DNA from: Vreelandella aquamarina
GTDB taxonomy: Bacteria > Pseudomonadota > Gammaproteobacteria > Pseudomonadales > Halomonadaceae
Assembly: GCF_020075495.1 (NCBI RefSeq)
Contig: NZ_JABYQT010000003.1
Location: 1-64,000, forward strand
Length of the DNA: 64,000 nt
Direction: 5' to 3'
Shown here: positions 54,948 through 64,000 of the stretch, one piece after another
How positions within the stretch are numbered: the stretch's first letter is position 1
Layout of the letters: each line of letters begins with the position of its first letter
Translations under genes and position numbers: made by a program
Notes under the pieces: model-generated
What the model was told of the DNA's origin: nothing
Database searches by the model: none
The model's input: the letters and a program-made list of their open reading frames with translations, nothing else

Positions 54948-55580
54948 TTAGGGTGTTTGCCGCCGGTAGAGGCGGGCGGTACTTTCACCTGCCTGGGTTT
55001 CACGGTGCAGTTGCCAATTGGCGGGCACCACAGGGGTGAGCGCGCGCTCGGTCTCCAGGTAGATCATGGCGTCCGGGGCAAGCCACCCGGCTGCTTCCAG
55101 CGCGTTGCAGCAGGGCTCGGCAAGCGCCTGATGAAAGGGCGGATCCAGAAATACCAGGTCATAAGGGGTAGCATCTCGTTCCAGAAACGCACGCGCATCA
55201 CCGGTGGCTACCTGGCCGCGGTCAGCGCCAAGGGTGGCCAGATTCCGGGTGATAAACGCCGCCACGCTGCTGTCGCGTTCGATAAAATCGACCCGGGCGG
55301 CCCCGCGCGAGAGAGCTTCTATACCGAGTGCGCCGGTACCGGCAAACAAGTCCAGCACGCGCTGGCCGTAAAGCGCCTGCCCCAGCCAGTTGAACAGCGT
55401 TTCACGTACTCTGTCCGGCGTCGGACGAAGGCCGGGACGATCGAGCACGGGCAACTGGCGGCGCCGGTAGTCACCGCCGATAATACGGAGCTTGCCCGAC
55501 GGCCTGGTGGATCCGCCAGCGGCAGTCGCCGGGCCAGAGCGTGAGCGAGATGAAGAGCGAGAGGAGCGTTGTCGTGTCAT
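54948..55580 (-). CDS. rsmD: 16S rRNA (guanine966-N2)-methyltransferase RsmD
   Basis: The 210-residue protein has an Arg/Ser-rich head, the RsmD block LRIIGGDYRRRQLPV, the target segment RPTPDRVRETLFNWLG, the SAM motif VLDLFAGTGALGIEALSRGA and the catalytic DLVFLDPPF. It methylates G966 in the 30S subunit. It is divergent from ftsY, the conserved arrangement. Confidence 0.96.
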   Translation of the reverse strand: MTRQRSSRSSSRSRSGPATAAGGSTRPSGKLRIIGGDYRRRQLPVLDRPGLRPTPDRVRETLFNWLGQALYGQRVLDLFAGTGALGIEALSRGAARVDFIERDSSVAAFITRNLATLGADRGQVATGDARAFLERDATPYDLVFLDPPFHQALAEPCCNALEAAGWLAPDAMIYLETERALTPVVPANWQLHRETQAGESTARLYRRQTP

Positions 55581-55670
55581 ATCGCGGATTGTAGCGGGCT
55601 ACTTATCCAAAGTCTTGGTTGGCGGTGGTAGGATGGTCACAATGTTCACCTTTTTAGTCGGATGACCCCC

Positions 55671-57086
55671 ATGTTTGGTTTTTTCAAGCGTAAGAAAAAG
55701 CATGACTCCCAGGAAGAATTGAACAAAGAGGAGTCGCAACAGCCAGCGGTCGAGGAGCAGCCTGAAGCGCCAGCGAGTGAAAAGCTGCCCGCCTCGGTGC
55801 CTGAGGAGGCGCCGGCGCTCGCCGAGTCGCAAGCCGAACCCGAAAAGGCGCCCCGGCCCGAACTTGAGCCAACGCCCGAGCCTGAGACAACCCCTGAGCC
55901 GGCGCCCGAACCCGACGTCACACCGGCGCCCGAGCCTGAGCCTGAGCGCGAGCCTGCCTTCAAGCCCGAGACCGCGCCCGAAACTGACTCCAGGCCGACA
56001 CCCGAACCTGAAGCTGAATCGGATGCGGACATAGCGCCGACGCCCGACCCCGAGCCGGAGCTCAAGCCTGCCCCCGTGCTGGTGGAGAACACCGACCCCA
56101 GGCCGGCCCCGCAGGAGAAACCGGTTGCCGAGAAGGGCGAGAAGAAAGGCTGGTTTGCGCGTATCAAATCAGGCCTTGGCAAGACCCGCGCCAACCTGAC
56201 CGACGGCCTTGCCGACCTGTTTCTGGGCAAGAAGCAGATCGACGACGAGCTACTGGAAGACCTGGAAACCCAACTGTTGATGGCGGATGTGGGTATCGAA
56301 GCTACCAGCGAGATCATCGAGCGCCTCGAGGCGCGGGTATCACGCAAGGAGCTCAACGACCCGGAGGCGCTCTACCGCGGCCTGCAGGAAGAGCTTGCGG
56401 CCATGCTGGGCCCGGTGGCCACACCGCTGGACCTGAACCGCCAGGCGGACGGCCCCTTCGTCATTCTGGTGGTCGGGGTCAACGGCGTCGGCAAGACCAC
56501 CACCATCGGCAAGCTCACCCAGCGGTTTCAGCGCGAAGGCAAGAGCGTCATGCTGGCCGCCGGCGACACCTTCCGCGCCGCGGCGGTGGAGCAGCTCAAG
56601 GTGTGGGGCGAGCGCAACAAGGTACCGGTCATCGCCCAGCATACCGGCGCCGACAGTGCCTCGGTCATCTATGACGCCGTGGCGGCGGCCAAGGCGCGTG
56701 GAGTGGATGTGCTGATCGCCGATACCGCCGGGCGTCTGCACAACAAGAGCCACCTGATGGAGGAGTTGAAAAAGGTCCATCGGGTGATGAAGAAGCTCGA
56801 CGACACTGCGCCTCACGAAGTGATGCTGGTGCTGGACGCGGGCACCGGCCAGAATGCGATCTCCCAGGCCAGCACCTTCAACGAAGCCGTGCCAGTGACC
56901 GGCATCACCCTGACCAAGCTCGACGGTACCGCCAAGGGCGGCATCATCTTTGCCCTGGCCAAGCAGCTCAATACCCCCATTCGCTTTATCGGCGTGGGCG
57001 AAGGCCTGGATGACCTGCGGCCCTTCGAGGCGGAAGACTTTGTCAACGCGCTGTTCGACCGCCAAGGGGATGACGGCCGCGCATGA
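55671..57086 (+). CDS. ftsY: Signal recognition particle receptor FtsY
   Basis: The 471-residue protein has a basic N-terminal tip ([10 protein letters not shown]), a long acidic A-domain (residues about 15-155) made of Pro-Glu repeats ([11 protein letters not shown] and similar), and the NG domain with [47 protein letters not shown] and [10 protein letters not shown]. It binds Ffh and the translocon. Its end overlaps ftsE by four bases. The P-E repeats also create a long antisense frame that is not a gene. Confidence 0.97.
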   Translation: MFGFFKRKKKHDSQEELNKEESQQPAVEEQPEAPASEKLPASVPEEAPALAESQAEPEKAPRPELEPTPEPETTPEPAPEPDVTPAPEPEPEREPAFKPETAPETDSRPTPEPEAESDADIAPTPDPEPELKPAPVLVENTDPRPAPQEKPVAEKGEKKGWFARIKSGLGKTRANLTDGLADLFLGKKQIDDELLEDLETQLLMADVGIEATSEIIERLEARVSRKELNDPEALYRGLQEELAAMLGPVATPLDLNRQADGPFVILVVGVNGVGKTTTIGKLTQRFQREGKSVMLAAGDTFRAAAVEQLKVWGERNKVPVIAQHTGADSASVIYDAVAAAKARGVDVLIADTAGRLHNKSHLMEELKKVHRVMKKLDDTAPHEVMLVLDAGTGQNAISQASTFNEAVPVTGITLTKLDGTAKGGIIFALAKQLNTPIRFIGVGEGLDDLRPFEAEDFVNALFDRQGDDGRA

Positions 57087-57751
57087 TCGCTTTCGAGCAC
57101 GTCGGCAAGCGCTACGGCGGACGCTTTGAAGCCTTGGCCCACCTGAATTTTCGCGTCGAGCGCGGTGAGATGGTGTTCTTGACCGGCCACTCCGGGGCAG
57201 GCAAAAGCTCGCTTTTGCGCCTGATCATGCGCCTTGAAAGACCCAGCCGTGGACGCGTGGTGGTCGCCGGGCACGACATTGCCCAACTGCACGCCAGCCA
57301 GGTACCGTTCTACCGCCGCCAGATCGGCGTGGTGTTTCAGGACCACCAGCTACTGTTCGATAGAAGCGTGTTCCACAACGTATCGCTGCCGCTCGAGATT
57401 CAGGGGATCGAGCCGCGTGAAACGGCGCGCCGGGTGCGCGCCGCGCTGGACAAGGTCGGCCTCTTGCACCGTGAAAAGGCGCTGCCCGTGGAGCTTTCCG
57501 GCGGCGAGCAGCAGCGGGTGGGCATTGCCCGCGCGGTGGTCAACAAGCCGTCGCTGCTGCTCGCCGACGAGCCCACGGGCAACCTGGACCCGCAGCTTTC
57601 CGCCGACATCATGGGGCTTTTCGAGGACTTCAACCGCATCGGCACCACGGTGATGATTGCAAGTCACGACCTGGCGCTGATTGCCCGCCTGCGCCACCGT
57701 ATCCTGCGCCTGCGCGATGGCCGACTGGTGGCCGACGAGGGAGCCGTATGA
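57083..57751 (+). CDS. ftsE: Cell division ATP-binding protein FtsE
   Basis: The 222-residue ABC protein has Walker [10 protein letters not shown] (residues 35-43), the signature [17 protein letters not shown] and Walker [13 protein letters not shown]. With FtsX it activates periplasmic septal hydrolases through EnvC. It sits between ftsY and ftsX with four-base overlaps on both sides. Confidence 0.97.
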   Translation: MIAFEHVGKRYGGRFEALAHLNFRVERGEMVFLTGHSGAGKSSLLRLIMRLERPSRGRVVVAGHDIAQLHASQVPFYRRQIGVVFQDHQLLFDRSVFHNVSLPLEIQGIEPRETARRVRAALDKVGLLHREKALPVELSGGEQQRVGIARAVVNKPSLLLADEPTGNLDPQLSADIMGLFEDFNRIGTTVMIASHDLALIARLRHRILRLRDGRLVADEGAV

Positions 57752-58803
57752 AGCCTTCTGCCACGCCCAGACGCCCCAAGGGGGCCGCGCCCAAGGTGTC
57801 CAGAACCAAGGCGCGTGCACCTGCGCGTCCAGAATCTCCCAAGCCCAAGTCGCGCGGTGGCGCCAACAGTCACCAGACGCGCTTTTCAAGCCGGCTGCGT
57901 GCCTGGGGCCGTCATCATCGGGCCATGAGCTGGGACAGCTTCTACCGTCTGGTGCGCCACCCGGTGGGCAATCTGCTGACCATGCTGGCCATCGCGATTG
58001 CTCTGGTGCTGCCCGCTGCCCTGTGGCTGACCCTGGACAGCGCCCGCCTTCTGGATGCCGAACTGGACGAGAGCGCCACGCTCACGGTGTATCTGCAAAC
58101 CTCCGTGGATACCGCCCAGGCTGAGCGCATCGAGCAGGCGGTGAGCGCCGAGCAGGCGGTGCTCGACACCCGCATGATCAGCGCCGAGCAGGGCATGGTG
58201 GAGTTCCAGCAATCGCTGGGGTTGGACGATGCGCTGGCCGGGCTTGCCGATAATCCGTTGCCTGCCAGCATCGTGGTGCGCCCCCGCAGCGTGGAACCCC
58301 TCGCCATGCAGCAGCTGGCCAGTACGCTTGAGGCCTTGGCAGGCGTCGATGAAGTGCGTGTGGATCTGGCCTGGGTCGAGCGTCTGCGCCATCTGGCCGC
58401 GCTCGGGCGGCGGGTGGCCCTGGCGCTGGGCGTTCTGTTCGGGCTTGGCGTGCTGCTGGTGGTCGGCAATACCATTCGTCTGTCAGTCGAGAGTCGCCGC
58501 CGGGAAATCGAGGTGGTCATGCTGATTGGTGCCACCCACGCTTTCGTGCGGCGTCCGTTTCTGTACAGCGGTGCCTGGTACGGCCTGGGTGGGGGCCTCT
58601 TGGCCCTTGGCCTGCTTGGGCTGGGCAATCACTGGTTGTCGCTGCCCGTGGCTGCACTGGCAGCAAGCTACGGCGCGAGCTTCTCATTGCCGCAGCTGGA
58701 TATGACAGGCGCTACAATTTTGCTATCCTGCAGTACGCTGCTGGGCTGGCTGGGTGCCTGGCTTGCGGTCACGCGTCATCTTACGAGCATTCGCCCGCGT
58801 TAG
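57748..58803 (+). CDS. ftsX: Cell division protein FtsX
   Basis: The 351-residue protein has a long basic N-terminal tail rich in Pro, Lys and Arg (about 55 residues), then a first span (LTMLAIAIALVLPAALWLTL), a periplasmic domain (about residues 100-210) and three further spans in the FtsX permease domain (RLSVESRRREIEVVMLIGAT). It forms the FtsEX complex at the divisome. The tail is longer than in many relatives. Confidence 0.96.
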   Translation: MKPSATPRRPKGAAPKVSRTKARAPARPESPKPKSRGGANSHQTRFSSRLRAWGRHHRAMSWDSFYRLVRHPVGNLLTMLAIAIALVLPAALWLTLDSARLLDAELDESATLTVYLQTSVDTAQAERIEQAVSAEQAVLDTRMISAEQGMVEFQQSLGLDDALAGLADNPLPASIVVRPRSVEPLAMQQLASTLEALAGVDEVRVDLAWVERLRHLAALGRRVALALGVLFGLGVLLVVGNTIRLSVESRRREIEVVMLIGATHAFVRRPFLYSGAWYGLGGGLLALGLLGLGNHWLSLPVAALAASYGASFSLPQLDMTGATILLSCSTLLGWLGAWLAVTRHLTSIRPR

Positions 58804-58837
58804 GTCACCTGGCGTGTCCGCTAACGGTAACAATATC

Positions 58838-58871
58838 CGTTTAGGCTGGGCAAGCGTTTAGACTGGACAAG
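58838..58871 (+). repeat. Tandem 17-bp repeat upstream of rpoH
   Basis: cgtttaggctgggcaag is followed at once by cgtttagactggacaag, 15 of 17 bases identical. It lies in the 239-base ftsX-rpoH gap, about 175 bases ahead of the rpoH start, where promoters and the thermosensing leader would be. Confidence 0.7.
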
Positions 58872-59042
58872 AGGTGGCGCCTGAACGCGCAGTGGATAAA
58901 ACCAGCATTTGATGTAACCAGTAAGCCTGCAAACGAGTGAACCTTGTCTGGCAGGCAGAGTCTTAGAGATCAATGGAGGCGAAATGTGTGTTTTCAACCA
59001 CGTTCGCCCATCACGGCAGATCAAAAGGGAGACCGTTTGCAC

Positions 59043-59909
59043 ATGAGCACTAGTCTTCTACCGGTGGGACAGCTTTCTCCAGGCCATGACCTGGGGGGCT
59101 ATATTCAAGCAGTCAACGGCATTTCGGTGCTGAGCGTCGAAGAAGAGCGCGAACTGGCGTTCCGCCTGTACGATGATGGCGACCTGGAGGCCGCGCGTCG
59201 CCTCGTGCTTTCACATTTGCGCTTCGTGGTTCACATCGCGCGCAGCTATTCCGGTTACGGTCTGCCCCAGGCGGATCTCATCCAGGAAGGCAACGTCGGC
59301 CTGATGAAGGCGGTCAAGCGTTTCGATCCCAACCAGGGCGTGCGTCTGGTGTCTTTTGCGGTACACTGGATCAAGGCCGAGATTCACGAGTTCGTGCTGC
59401 GTAACTGGCGCATCGTCAAGATTGCCACCACCAAGGCCCAGCGCAAGCTGTTCTTCAACCTGCGCAGCGCCAAGAAGCGCCTTGCGTGGTTGAATAACGA
59501 TGAAGTCGCGGCAATTGCCAAGGACCTCGACGTCAAACCCGAGGTCGTGCGCGACATGGAAGGGCGTCTTTCGGCCTACGACGCCGGTTTCGACGCCTCG
59601 CCAAGCGATGATGAAGAGAGCACCTACCAGGCGCCGGCCTACTTTCTGGACGATGCCTCTGCCGACCCGGCGACTCAGCTCGAAGACAGTGACTTCGAAG
59701 AGGATTCGACGCGCCGTCTGCAGCTGGCACTGAAAGGGCTGGACGAGCGTTCGCGGGATATCCTCCAGCGCCGCTGGCTGACCGATGACAAGGCCACGCT
59801 GCACGATCTGGCCGATGTGTACGGGGTCAGCGCCGAGCGTATCCGTCAGCTTGAAAAGAACGCCATGAAGAAGCTGCGCCAGAAGATGGGTGACGCTCTC
59901 GCGGCTTGA
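59043..59909 (+). CDS. rpoH: RNA polymerase heat-shock sigma factor, sigma-32
   Basis: The 288-residue sigma factor has region 2 ([36 protein letters not shown] read across it, and the core-binding [15 protein letters not shown]), the RpoH box ([19 protein letters not shown]) and region 4 ([27 protein letters not shown]). It directs chaperone and protease genes. The start at 59043 ([11 protein letters not shown]) is conserved; 5' extensions are not. A gggag site lies 11 bases ahead. A short frame from 58973 ends inside the start region. Confidence 0.97.
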   Translation: MSTSLLPVGQLSPGHDLGGYIQAVNGISVLSVEEERELAFRLYDDGDLEAARRLVLSHLRFVVHIARSYSGYGLPQADLIQEGNVGLMKAVKRFDPNQGVRLVSFAVHWIKAEIHEFVLRNWRIVKIATTKAQRKLFFNLRSAKKRLAWLNNDEVAAIAKDLDVKPEVVRDMEGRLSAYDAGFDASPSDDEESTYQAPAYFLDDASADPATQLEDSDFEEDSTRRLQLALKGLDERSRDILQRRWLTDDKATLHDLADVYGVSAERIRQLEKNAMKKLRQKMGDALAA

Positions 59910-59926
59910 GTACGACGCACGCTCTT

Positions 59927-59963
59927 CAAAAACCGGCGCCGCCTTGGCAGCGCCGGTTTTTTT
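59927..59963. terminator. Terminator of rpoH
   Basis: aaaaaccggcgc ... gcgccggttttttt, a strong stem with A and T runs on the two sides. It works for rpoH and for the convergent gene at 59977. Confidence 0.9.
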
Positions 59964-59976
59964 ATAACCTGAACGC

Positions 59977-60276
59977 CTAGCGGGGCGCCTTGAATCGTTT
60001 CCACAGCGTGCTGCCGGGCATCAGCAGCGCCAGCACCGTGCAGGCAACGGCCGGGGTGAGCACATCCAGAACGGAATCCAGCGACCAGTGGTTGAACAGC
60101 CCATAGAGGTACCATACCTCGTTGGGACCGCCGCCGGCGTACTCGTGTTGTGCGATTTCGCGGCCGAGAAAGACCGCGACAATCAACGACCCCGCCACCC
60201 AGCGGCCGACAAATGGCCAAAGCAGGGCTTGAAAAAGCAGGGCGATGATCGTGTGTTCAAGGTGGGTAATGTTCAA
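59977..60276 (-). CDS. Small membrane protein of unknown function
   Basis: The 99-residue protein has two or three spans: near residues 7-22, a second around WVAGSLIVAVFLGREIAQ, and LTPAVACTVLALLM at the end. The GREIAQHEY followed by a Trp-rich loop and a last helix recalls small membrane proteins seen in phages and prophages, and also in host chromosomes. No function is known. It is downstream of slmA in the same direction. Confidence 0.6.
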   Translation of the reverse strand: MNITHLEHTIIALLFQALLWPFVGRWVAGSLIVAVFLGREIAQHEYAGGGPNEVWYLYGLFNHWSLDSVLDVLTPAVACTVLALLMPGSTLWKRFKAPR

Positions 60277-60345
60277 ACGCGCCGTCCTTTGGCTCAGGAT
60301 GCCAGAATAGGCCAGGTGGCCAACCCCTGTCGGCCACCTGGCGGT

Positions 60346-60954
60346 TCAGGCTGGCTGGGGCGCTTCGCGCAATAGCTGCCCGGCCAGCAGCGCCCACTGC
60401 GCTTCCCAGTGCTCGGTGGGGGCGCGTTTGAAGTCGCTGCGCACGTACTGCGAGATGCGTCCTTCGGCCTGGGCGATCAGCAGGTTGGCCGCCGCCGAGG
60501 CGGGGATGCTCGGGCGGCGGCCTTCGCGCAATTCGGCTTCGCGAATGATCTGCTTGAGCTGCATCTCCATGCGCTCGAACAGCTGATGGACGCGCTGGCG
60601 CAGGCGGGCGGTTTCGCCGGTCAGCACATCGCCGCCCATTACCCGGGCAAGGCCGGGATTCTTTTCGGCAAAGCCCAGCAGCAGCGCCAGAATCGTGCCG
60701 CAGCGTGCCGTGGCGTCGGGCACGTCTTCCAGAATCCGCGTAATGCGCGCAAACAGGCTCTCTTCGATAAAATCGATCAAACCCTCGAACATGCGCGCCT
60801 TGCTGGGGAAGTGGCGGTAAAGCGCAGCTTCGGAAACGCCGACCTGGCGCGCCAGGGCCGCCGTGGTGATGCGCTTCCCGCTGTCTTCTTCCAGCATCAA
60901 GGCCAGCGCCTGGAGAATCTGCTCGCGGCGGCGAGGTTTACGGTCGTCACTCAT
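60346..60954 (-). CDS. slmA: Nucleoid occlusion factor SlmA
   Basis: The 202-residue TetR-like protein has the SlmA start ([51 protein letters not shown] read across the helix-turn-helix) and [13 protein letters not shown]. When bound to DNA it blocks FtsZ assembly over the nucleoid. It lies in the conserved coaBC-dut-...-slmA neighbourhood. Confidence 0.96.
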   Translation of the reverse strand: MSDDRKPRRREQILQALALMLEEDSGKRITTAALARQVGVSEAALYRHFPSKARMFEGLIDFIEESLFARITRILEDVPDATARCGTILALLLGFAEKNPGLARVMGGDVLTGETARLRQRVHQLFERMEMQLKQIIREAELREGRRPSIPASAAANLLIAQAEGRISQYVRSDFKRAPTEHWEAQWALLAGQLLREAPQPA

Positions 60955-60975
60955 GACGTTAACCCTCCGTCGTGG

Positions 60976-61935
<960 letters not shown>

Positions 61936-63342
61936 TTATCGTCGCGTGGCTGGCGCCTGGATCGGCGTTGCGGGAATCGCAAGCGATGGCGCCACGCGTG
62001 CCAGCGCGGTGGCAAAGCGCTCCCTTATACGCGTGAGGGCGTCGATGTTCTTGCCTTCAAACCGGAGCACCAGGGCCGGGGTGGTGTTGGACGCCCGGCA
62101 CAAACCCCAGCCGTCGGGGTAATCGACCCGGATGCCATCCAGGGTGGTCTTGATACCTTCGCCGAAGTCGCCCTCGCGGGCAAGCGCTTCAATGAGGCCA
62201 AACTTCTCCTCGTCGCTGACCGGGATATTGATTTCCGGCGTGCTGGGGTCCTGGGGGAAGCGGTCGAAAAACGCATCGGCATCTTCATTGTAAAGCGCCA
62301 ATATTTCCAACAGACGTGCGGCGGCATAAAGGCCGTCATCAAAACCGTACCAGCGCTCCTTGAAGAAAATATGTCCGCTCATCTCCCCGGCAAGCTGTGC
62401 ATTGGTCGCCTGCATACGCGCCTTGATGAGCGAATGGCCGGTGCGCCACATTTCAGGTTCACCGCCGGCGTCTGCAATGACCCGGGCCAGGTTGCCGGTG
62501 CACTTGATATCAAAGATCACCCGGGCGCCCGGGGTGCGCGAGAGCATGTCCGTGGCAAACGCCATCAGCAGATGGTCAGGGTAGATCATCCGCCCGCGCG
62601 GCGTGACAACGCCTACGCGGTCGCCGTCGCCGTCAAAGGCAAGCCCGATATCGGCGCCGGTTGCCTGCACCTTGTCGATCAGGTCCTTGAGGTTTTCGGG
62701 TTTTCCGGGGTCCGGGTGGTGATTGGGAAAGCGGCCGTCGATCTCGGCAAACAGGGCGGTGGTGGTGACACCCAGCTGTTCGATCAGCTGCGGGCCAAGC
62801 TCGCCTGTTACACCGTTGCCGCAGTCCACCACCGCCTTCAAGGGGCGCTTGACGTGAACGTCATTCAGGATGCGGGCAAGGTAGGCCTCGCGGATGTCCA
62901 GCGTGCGCACGCTGCCCTGACCGCTGGTCAAGTCGTTTGATTCGATACGCGTAAGGAGTGCTCTGATCGCCTCGCCGGACAGCGTCTCGCCGGCCAGCAC
63001 GATCTTGAAGCCGTTGTAGTCCGGCGGGTTGTGGCTACCGGTGACTACCACGCCCGAACGGCTCTCGGGCAGTGTATGGGTGGCGAAGTAGAGCACCGGG
63101 GTGGGTACCATGCCGATGTCGATAACGTCGCGCCCGGCGGCGGTCAAGCCACGGATGAGCGCCGCCTGCAGGGAGGGTCCCGAGAGGCGGCCGTCGCGGG
63201 CGACAATCACGCTCTGTTCGCCGCGGGCCGCGGCCTCGGCGCCGATGGCGCGGCCGATCCATTCGGCGGTGGATTCGCTCAGCGTCTTGTCCACGATGCC
63301 GCGGATATCGTAGGCACGAAAAATCGAAGCAGGTACGTCCAT
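61936..63342 (-). CDS. algC: Phosphomannomutase/phosphoglucomutase AlgC
   Basis: The 468-residue enzyme has the phosphoserine loop VVTGSHNPPDYNG (Ser103), the metal loop AFDGDGDRVG and the sugar loop GEMSGHIFF, ending in a phosphate-binding RASNTTPALVLRFEG. It interconverts mannose and glucose 6- and 1-phosphates for exopolysaccharide and LPS. This is the compact form lacking the long N-terminal membrane-associated head present in some pseudomonads. Confidence 0.95.
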   Translation of the reverse strand: MDVPASIFRAYDIRGIVDKTLSESTAEWIGRAIGAEAAARGEQSVIVARDGRLSGPSLQAALIRGLTAAGRDVIDIGMVPTPVLYFATHTLPESRSGVVVTGSHNPPDYNGFKIVLAGETLSGEAIRALLTRIESNDLTSGQGSVRTLDIREAYLARILNDVHVKRPLKAVVDCGNGVTGELGPQLIEQLGVTTTALFAEIDGRFPNHHPDPGKPENLKDLIDKVQATGADIGLAFDGDGDRVGVVTPRGRMIYPDHLLMAFATDMLSRTPGARVIFDIKCTGNLARVIADAGGEPEMWRTGHSLIKARMQATNAQLAGEMSGHIFFKERWYGFDDGLYAAARLLEILALYNEDADAFFDRFPQDPSTPEINIPVSDEEKFGLIEALAREGDFGEGIKTTLDGIRVDYPDGWGLCRASNTTPALVLRFEGKNIDALTRIRERFATALARVAPSLAIPATPIQAPATRR

Positions 63343-63380
63343 GGGCTGTGTCCTGTCAAACGTGGCGTAATGATACCTGG

Positions 63381-63839
63381 CTACTGGCGGCCGGTACTGC
63401 CAAAGCCGCCGCTTCCCCGGGTGGAGTCGGTAAAGGCGTCAACGATGTCGAGTTCTGCCTGCACCACGGGCACGAGTACATACTGCGCCAGGCGCTCGAA
63501 GGGCGAGAGCGTGAAGGCATCCTGCCCACGGTTCCAGACCGATATCATCAGCTCGCCCTGGTAGTCCGAGTCGATCAGGCCGACCAGGTTGCCCAGCACG
63601 ATGCCATGCTTGTGGCCCAGGCCCGAGCGCGGCAGGATCATGCCCGCAAGCCCGGGGTCCTCAATGTGGATGGCAAGCCCCGTGCGTACGAGTTGGCAGT
63701 CGCCGGGCGACAGCGTCAGGGGTTCATCGAGCAGGGCGCGCAGGTCCATGCCGGCGGAGCCCTCGGTGGCGTAGTGCGGCATGTAATCGCGCAGGCGCTC
63801 ATCGAGCACTTTGCACTGCAGGCGGGGGCGGGTGGTCAT
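63381..63839 (-). CDS. dut: Deoxyuridine 5'-triphosphate nucleotidohydrolase
   Basis: The 152-residue trimeric dUTPase has the five motifs: [38 protein letters not shown] and a C-terminal GSGGFGSTG. It hydrolyses dUTP to dUMP. The ATG at 63839 follows tggag; the upstream in-frame ATGs are not conserved. Confidence 0.97.
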   Translation of the reverse strand: MTTRPRLQCKVLDERLRDYMPHYATEGSAGMDLRALLDEPLTLSPGDCQLVRTGLAIHIEDPGLAGMILPRSGLGHKHGIVLGNLVGLIDSDYQGELMISVWNRGQDAFTLSPFERLAQYVLVPVVQAELDIVDAFTDSTRGSGGFGSTGRQ

Positions 63840-63876
63840 GAAGGGCTCCAGCGTTGAAGAGGTGTTCATCAAAAGG

Positions 63877-64000
63877 TTAAACGGAGAGCAGCGTCAGCGC
63901 CTGGCGAATGATGCCCTGGGCCAGCTGGGTTTTCGGCTGAGGGGGCTCGCTGCGCTGTTCGATGCCCGCGGCGGTACGCCACAGCAGCAGCGCCGCGTTT
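63877..64000 (-). CDS. coaBC: 3' end of coaBC (phosphopantothenoylcysteine decarboxylase/synthetase), partial
   Basis: The last 40 codons are in the window and end in [19 protein letters not shown]. The stretch [15 protein letters not shown] followed by PKTQLA matches the CoaB C-terminus (NAL..W, then a K..LA helix). Its position just upstream of dut is the conserved coaBC-dut order. The rest lies past the window's right edge. Confidence 0.75.
   Translation of the reverse strand, partial: NAALLLWRTAAGIEQRSEPPQPKTQLAQGIIRQALTLLSV

Noticed and set aside
55646..56356. Serine- and glycine-rich minus-strand frame opposite the FtsY acidic region
   Set aside because: It is the reverse reading of the Pro-Glu repeats, so its low-complexity look is an artefact.
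59977..60276. Prophage remnant suggested by the small membrane protein
   Set aside because: Only one short gene has a phage-like look, and both sides are conserved core genes, so no prophage is called.

Overview
The window reads as a chromosomal core segment of a moderately halophilic gammaproteobacterium, most likely Halomonas or a close relative in the Halomonadaceae. This is inferred from high GC content, many acidic proteins, a lone phaB, and gene orders shared with pseudomonads and oceanospirilla (xerD-dsbC-hom-thrC, coaBC-dut-algC-argB, rpsP-rimM-trmD-rplS, ftsY-ftsE-ftsX-rpoH). I see no insertion sequence, integrase-bearing island, prophage or CRISPR array. About 68 protein genes are supported, plus one 5S rRNA, one initiator tRNA and a degenerate tRNA copy.

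Layout. 1-170: the last gene (5S) of an rRNA operon and its terminator. 231-11063: small housekeeping and accessory genes: a lipoprotein, a Tim44-like membrane protein, a cysteine hydrolase, YaaA, an aldo/keto reductase, a Sel1 protein, a DnaQ-like exonuclease, a minus-strand run (LOG-family enzyme, DUF501, hotdog thioesterase, duplicated GlpM-like membrane protein), an HNH protein, a PatB-type C-S lyase and a YbbN-like thioredoxin. 11206-11517: tRNA-fMet with a decayed downstream duplicate. 11754-12500: phaB. 12578-19117: a DUF349 protein, minCDE and sbcB. 19133-22668: an M16 protease translationally coupled to an SRAP-family protein that has lost its catalytic residues. 22858-27930: TetR-PlsC pair, CorB/CorC-like protein, YpjD and ffh.

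28003-33930 is the clearest accessory locus: an ABC importer (ATPase, binding protein, two permeases) ending in a metallophosphoesterase, divergent from a LacI-type regulator with three tandem 12-bp repeats between them. This suggests uptake and cleavage of a phosphodiester-like solute. 34231-36387 is the ribosomal rpsP operon. 36534-42834 runs xerD, dsbC, hom, thrC, recJ. 42877-46566 holds a YitT protein and a copper-export operon (MerR regulator, CopA, 23-residue membrane peptide) read from a MerR-type long-spacer promoter. 46781-54663: FadL porin, prfB with its programmed frameshift, lysS, an acidic unknown, an MFS pump, bolA, a divergent holD candidate and rimI. 54660-59909: zapB, rsmD, ftsY, ftsE, ftsX, rpoH. 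59977-64000: slmA, argB, algC, dut and the 3' end of coaBC.

Several genes converge on division and chromosome management (MinCDE, ZapB, FtsEX, SlmA, XerD), and others on membrane targeting (Ffh, FtsY). No clearly new multi-gene system was found. The most unusual items are the catalytically stripped SRAP paralogue, the decayed tRNA-fMet copy and U1-U72 initiator tRNA, the copper operon whose regulator carries a divalent-type cysteine, and the repeats upstream of the ABC operon and rpoH.
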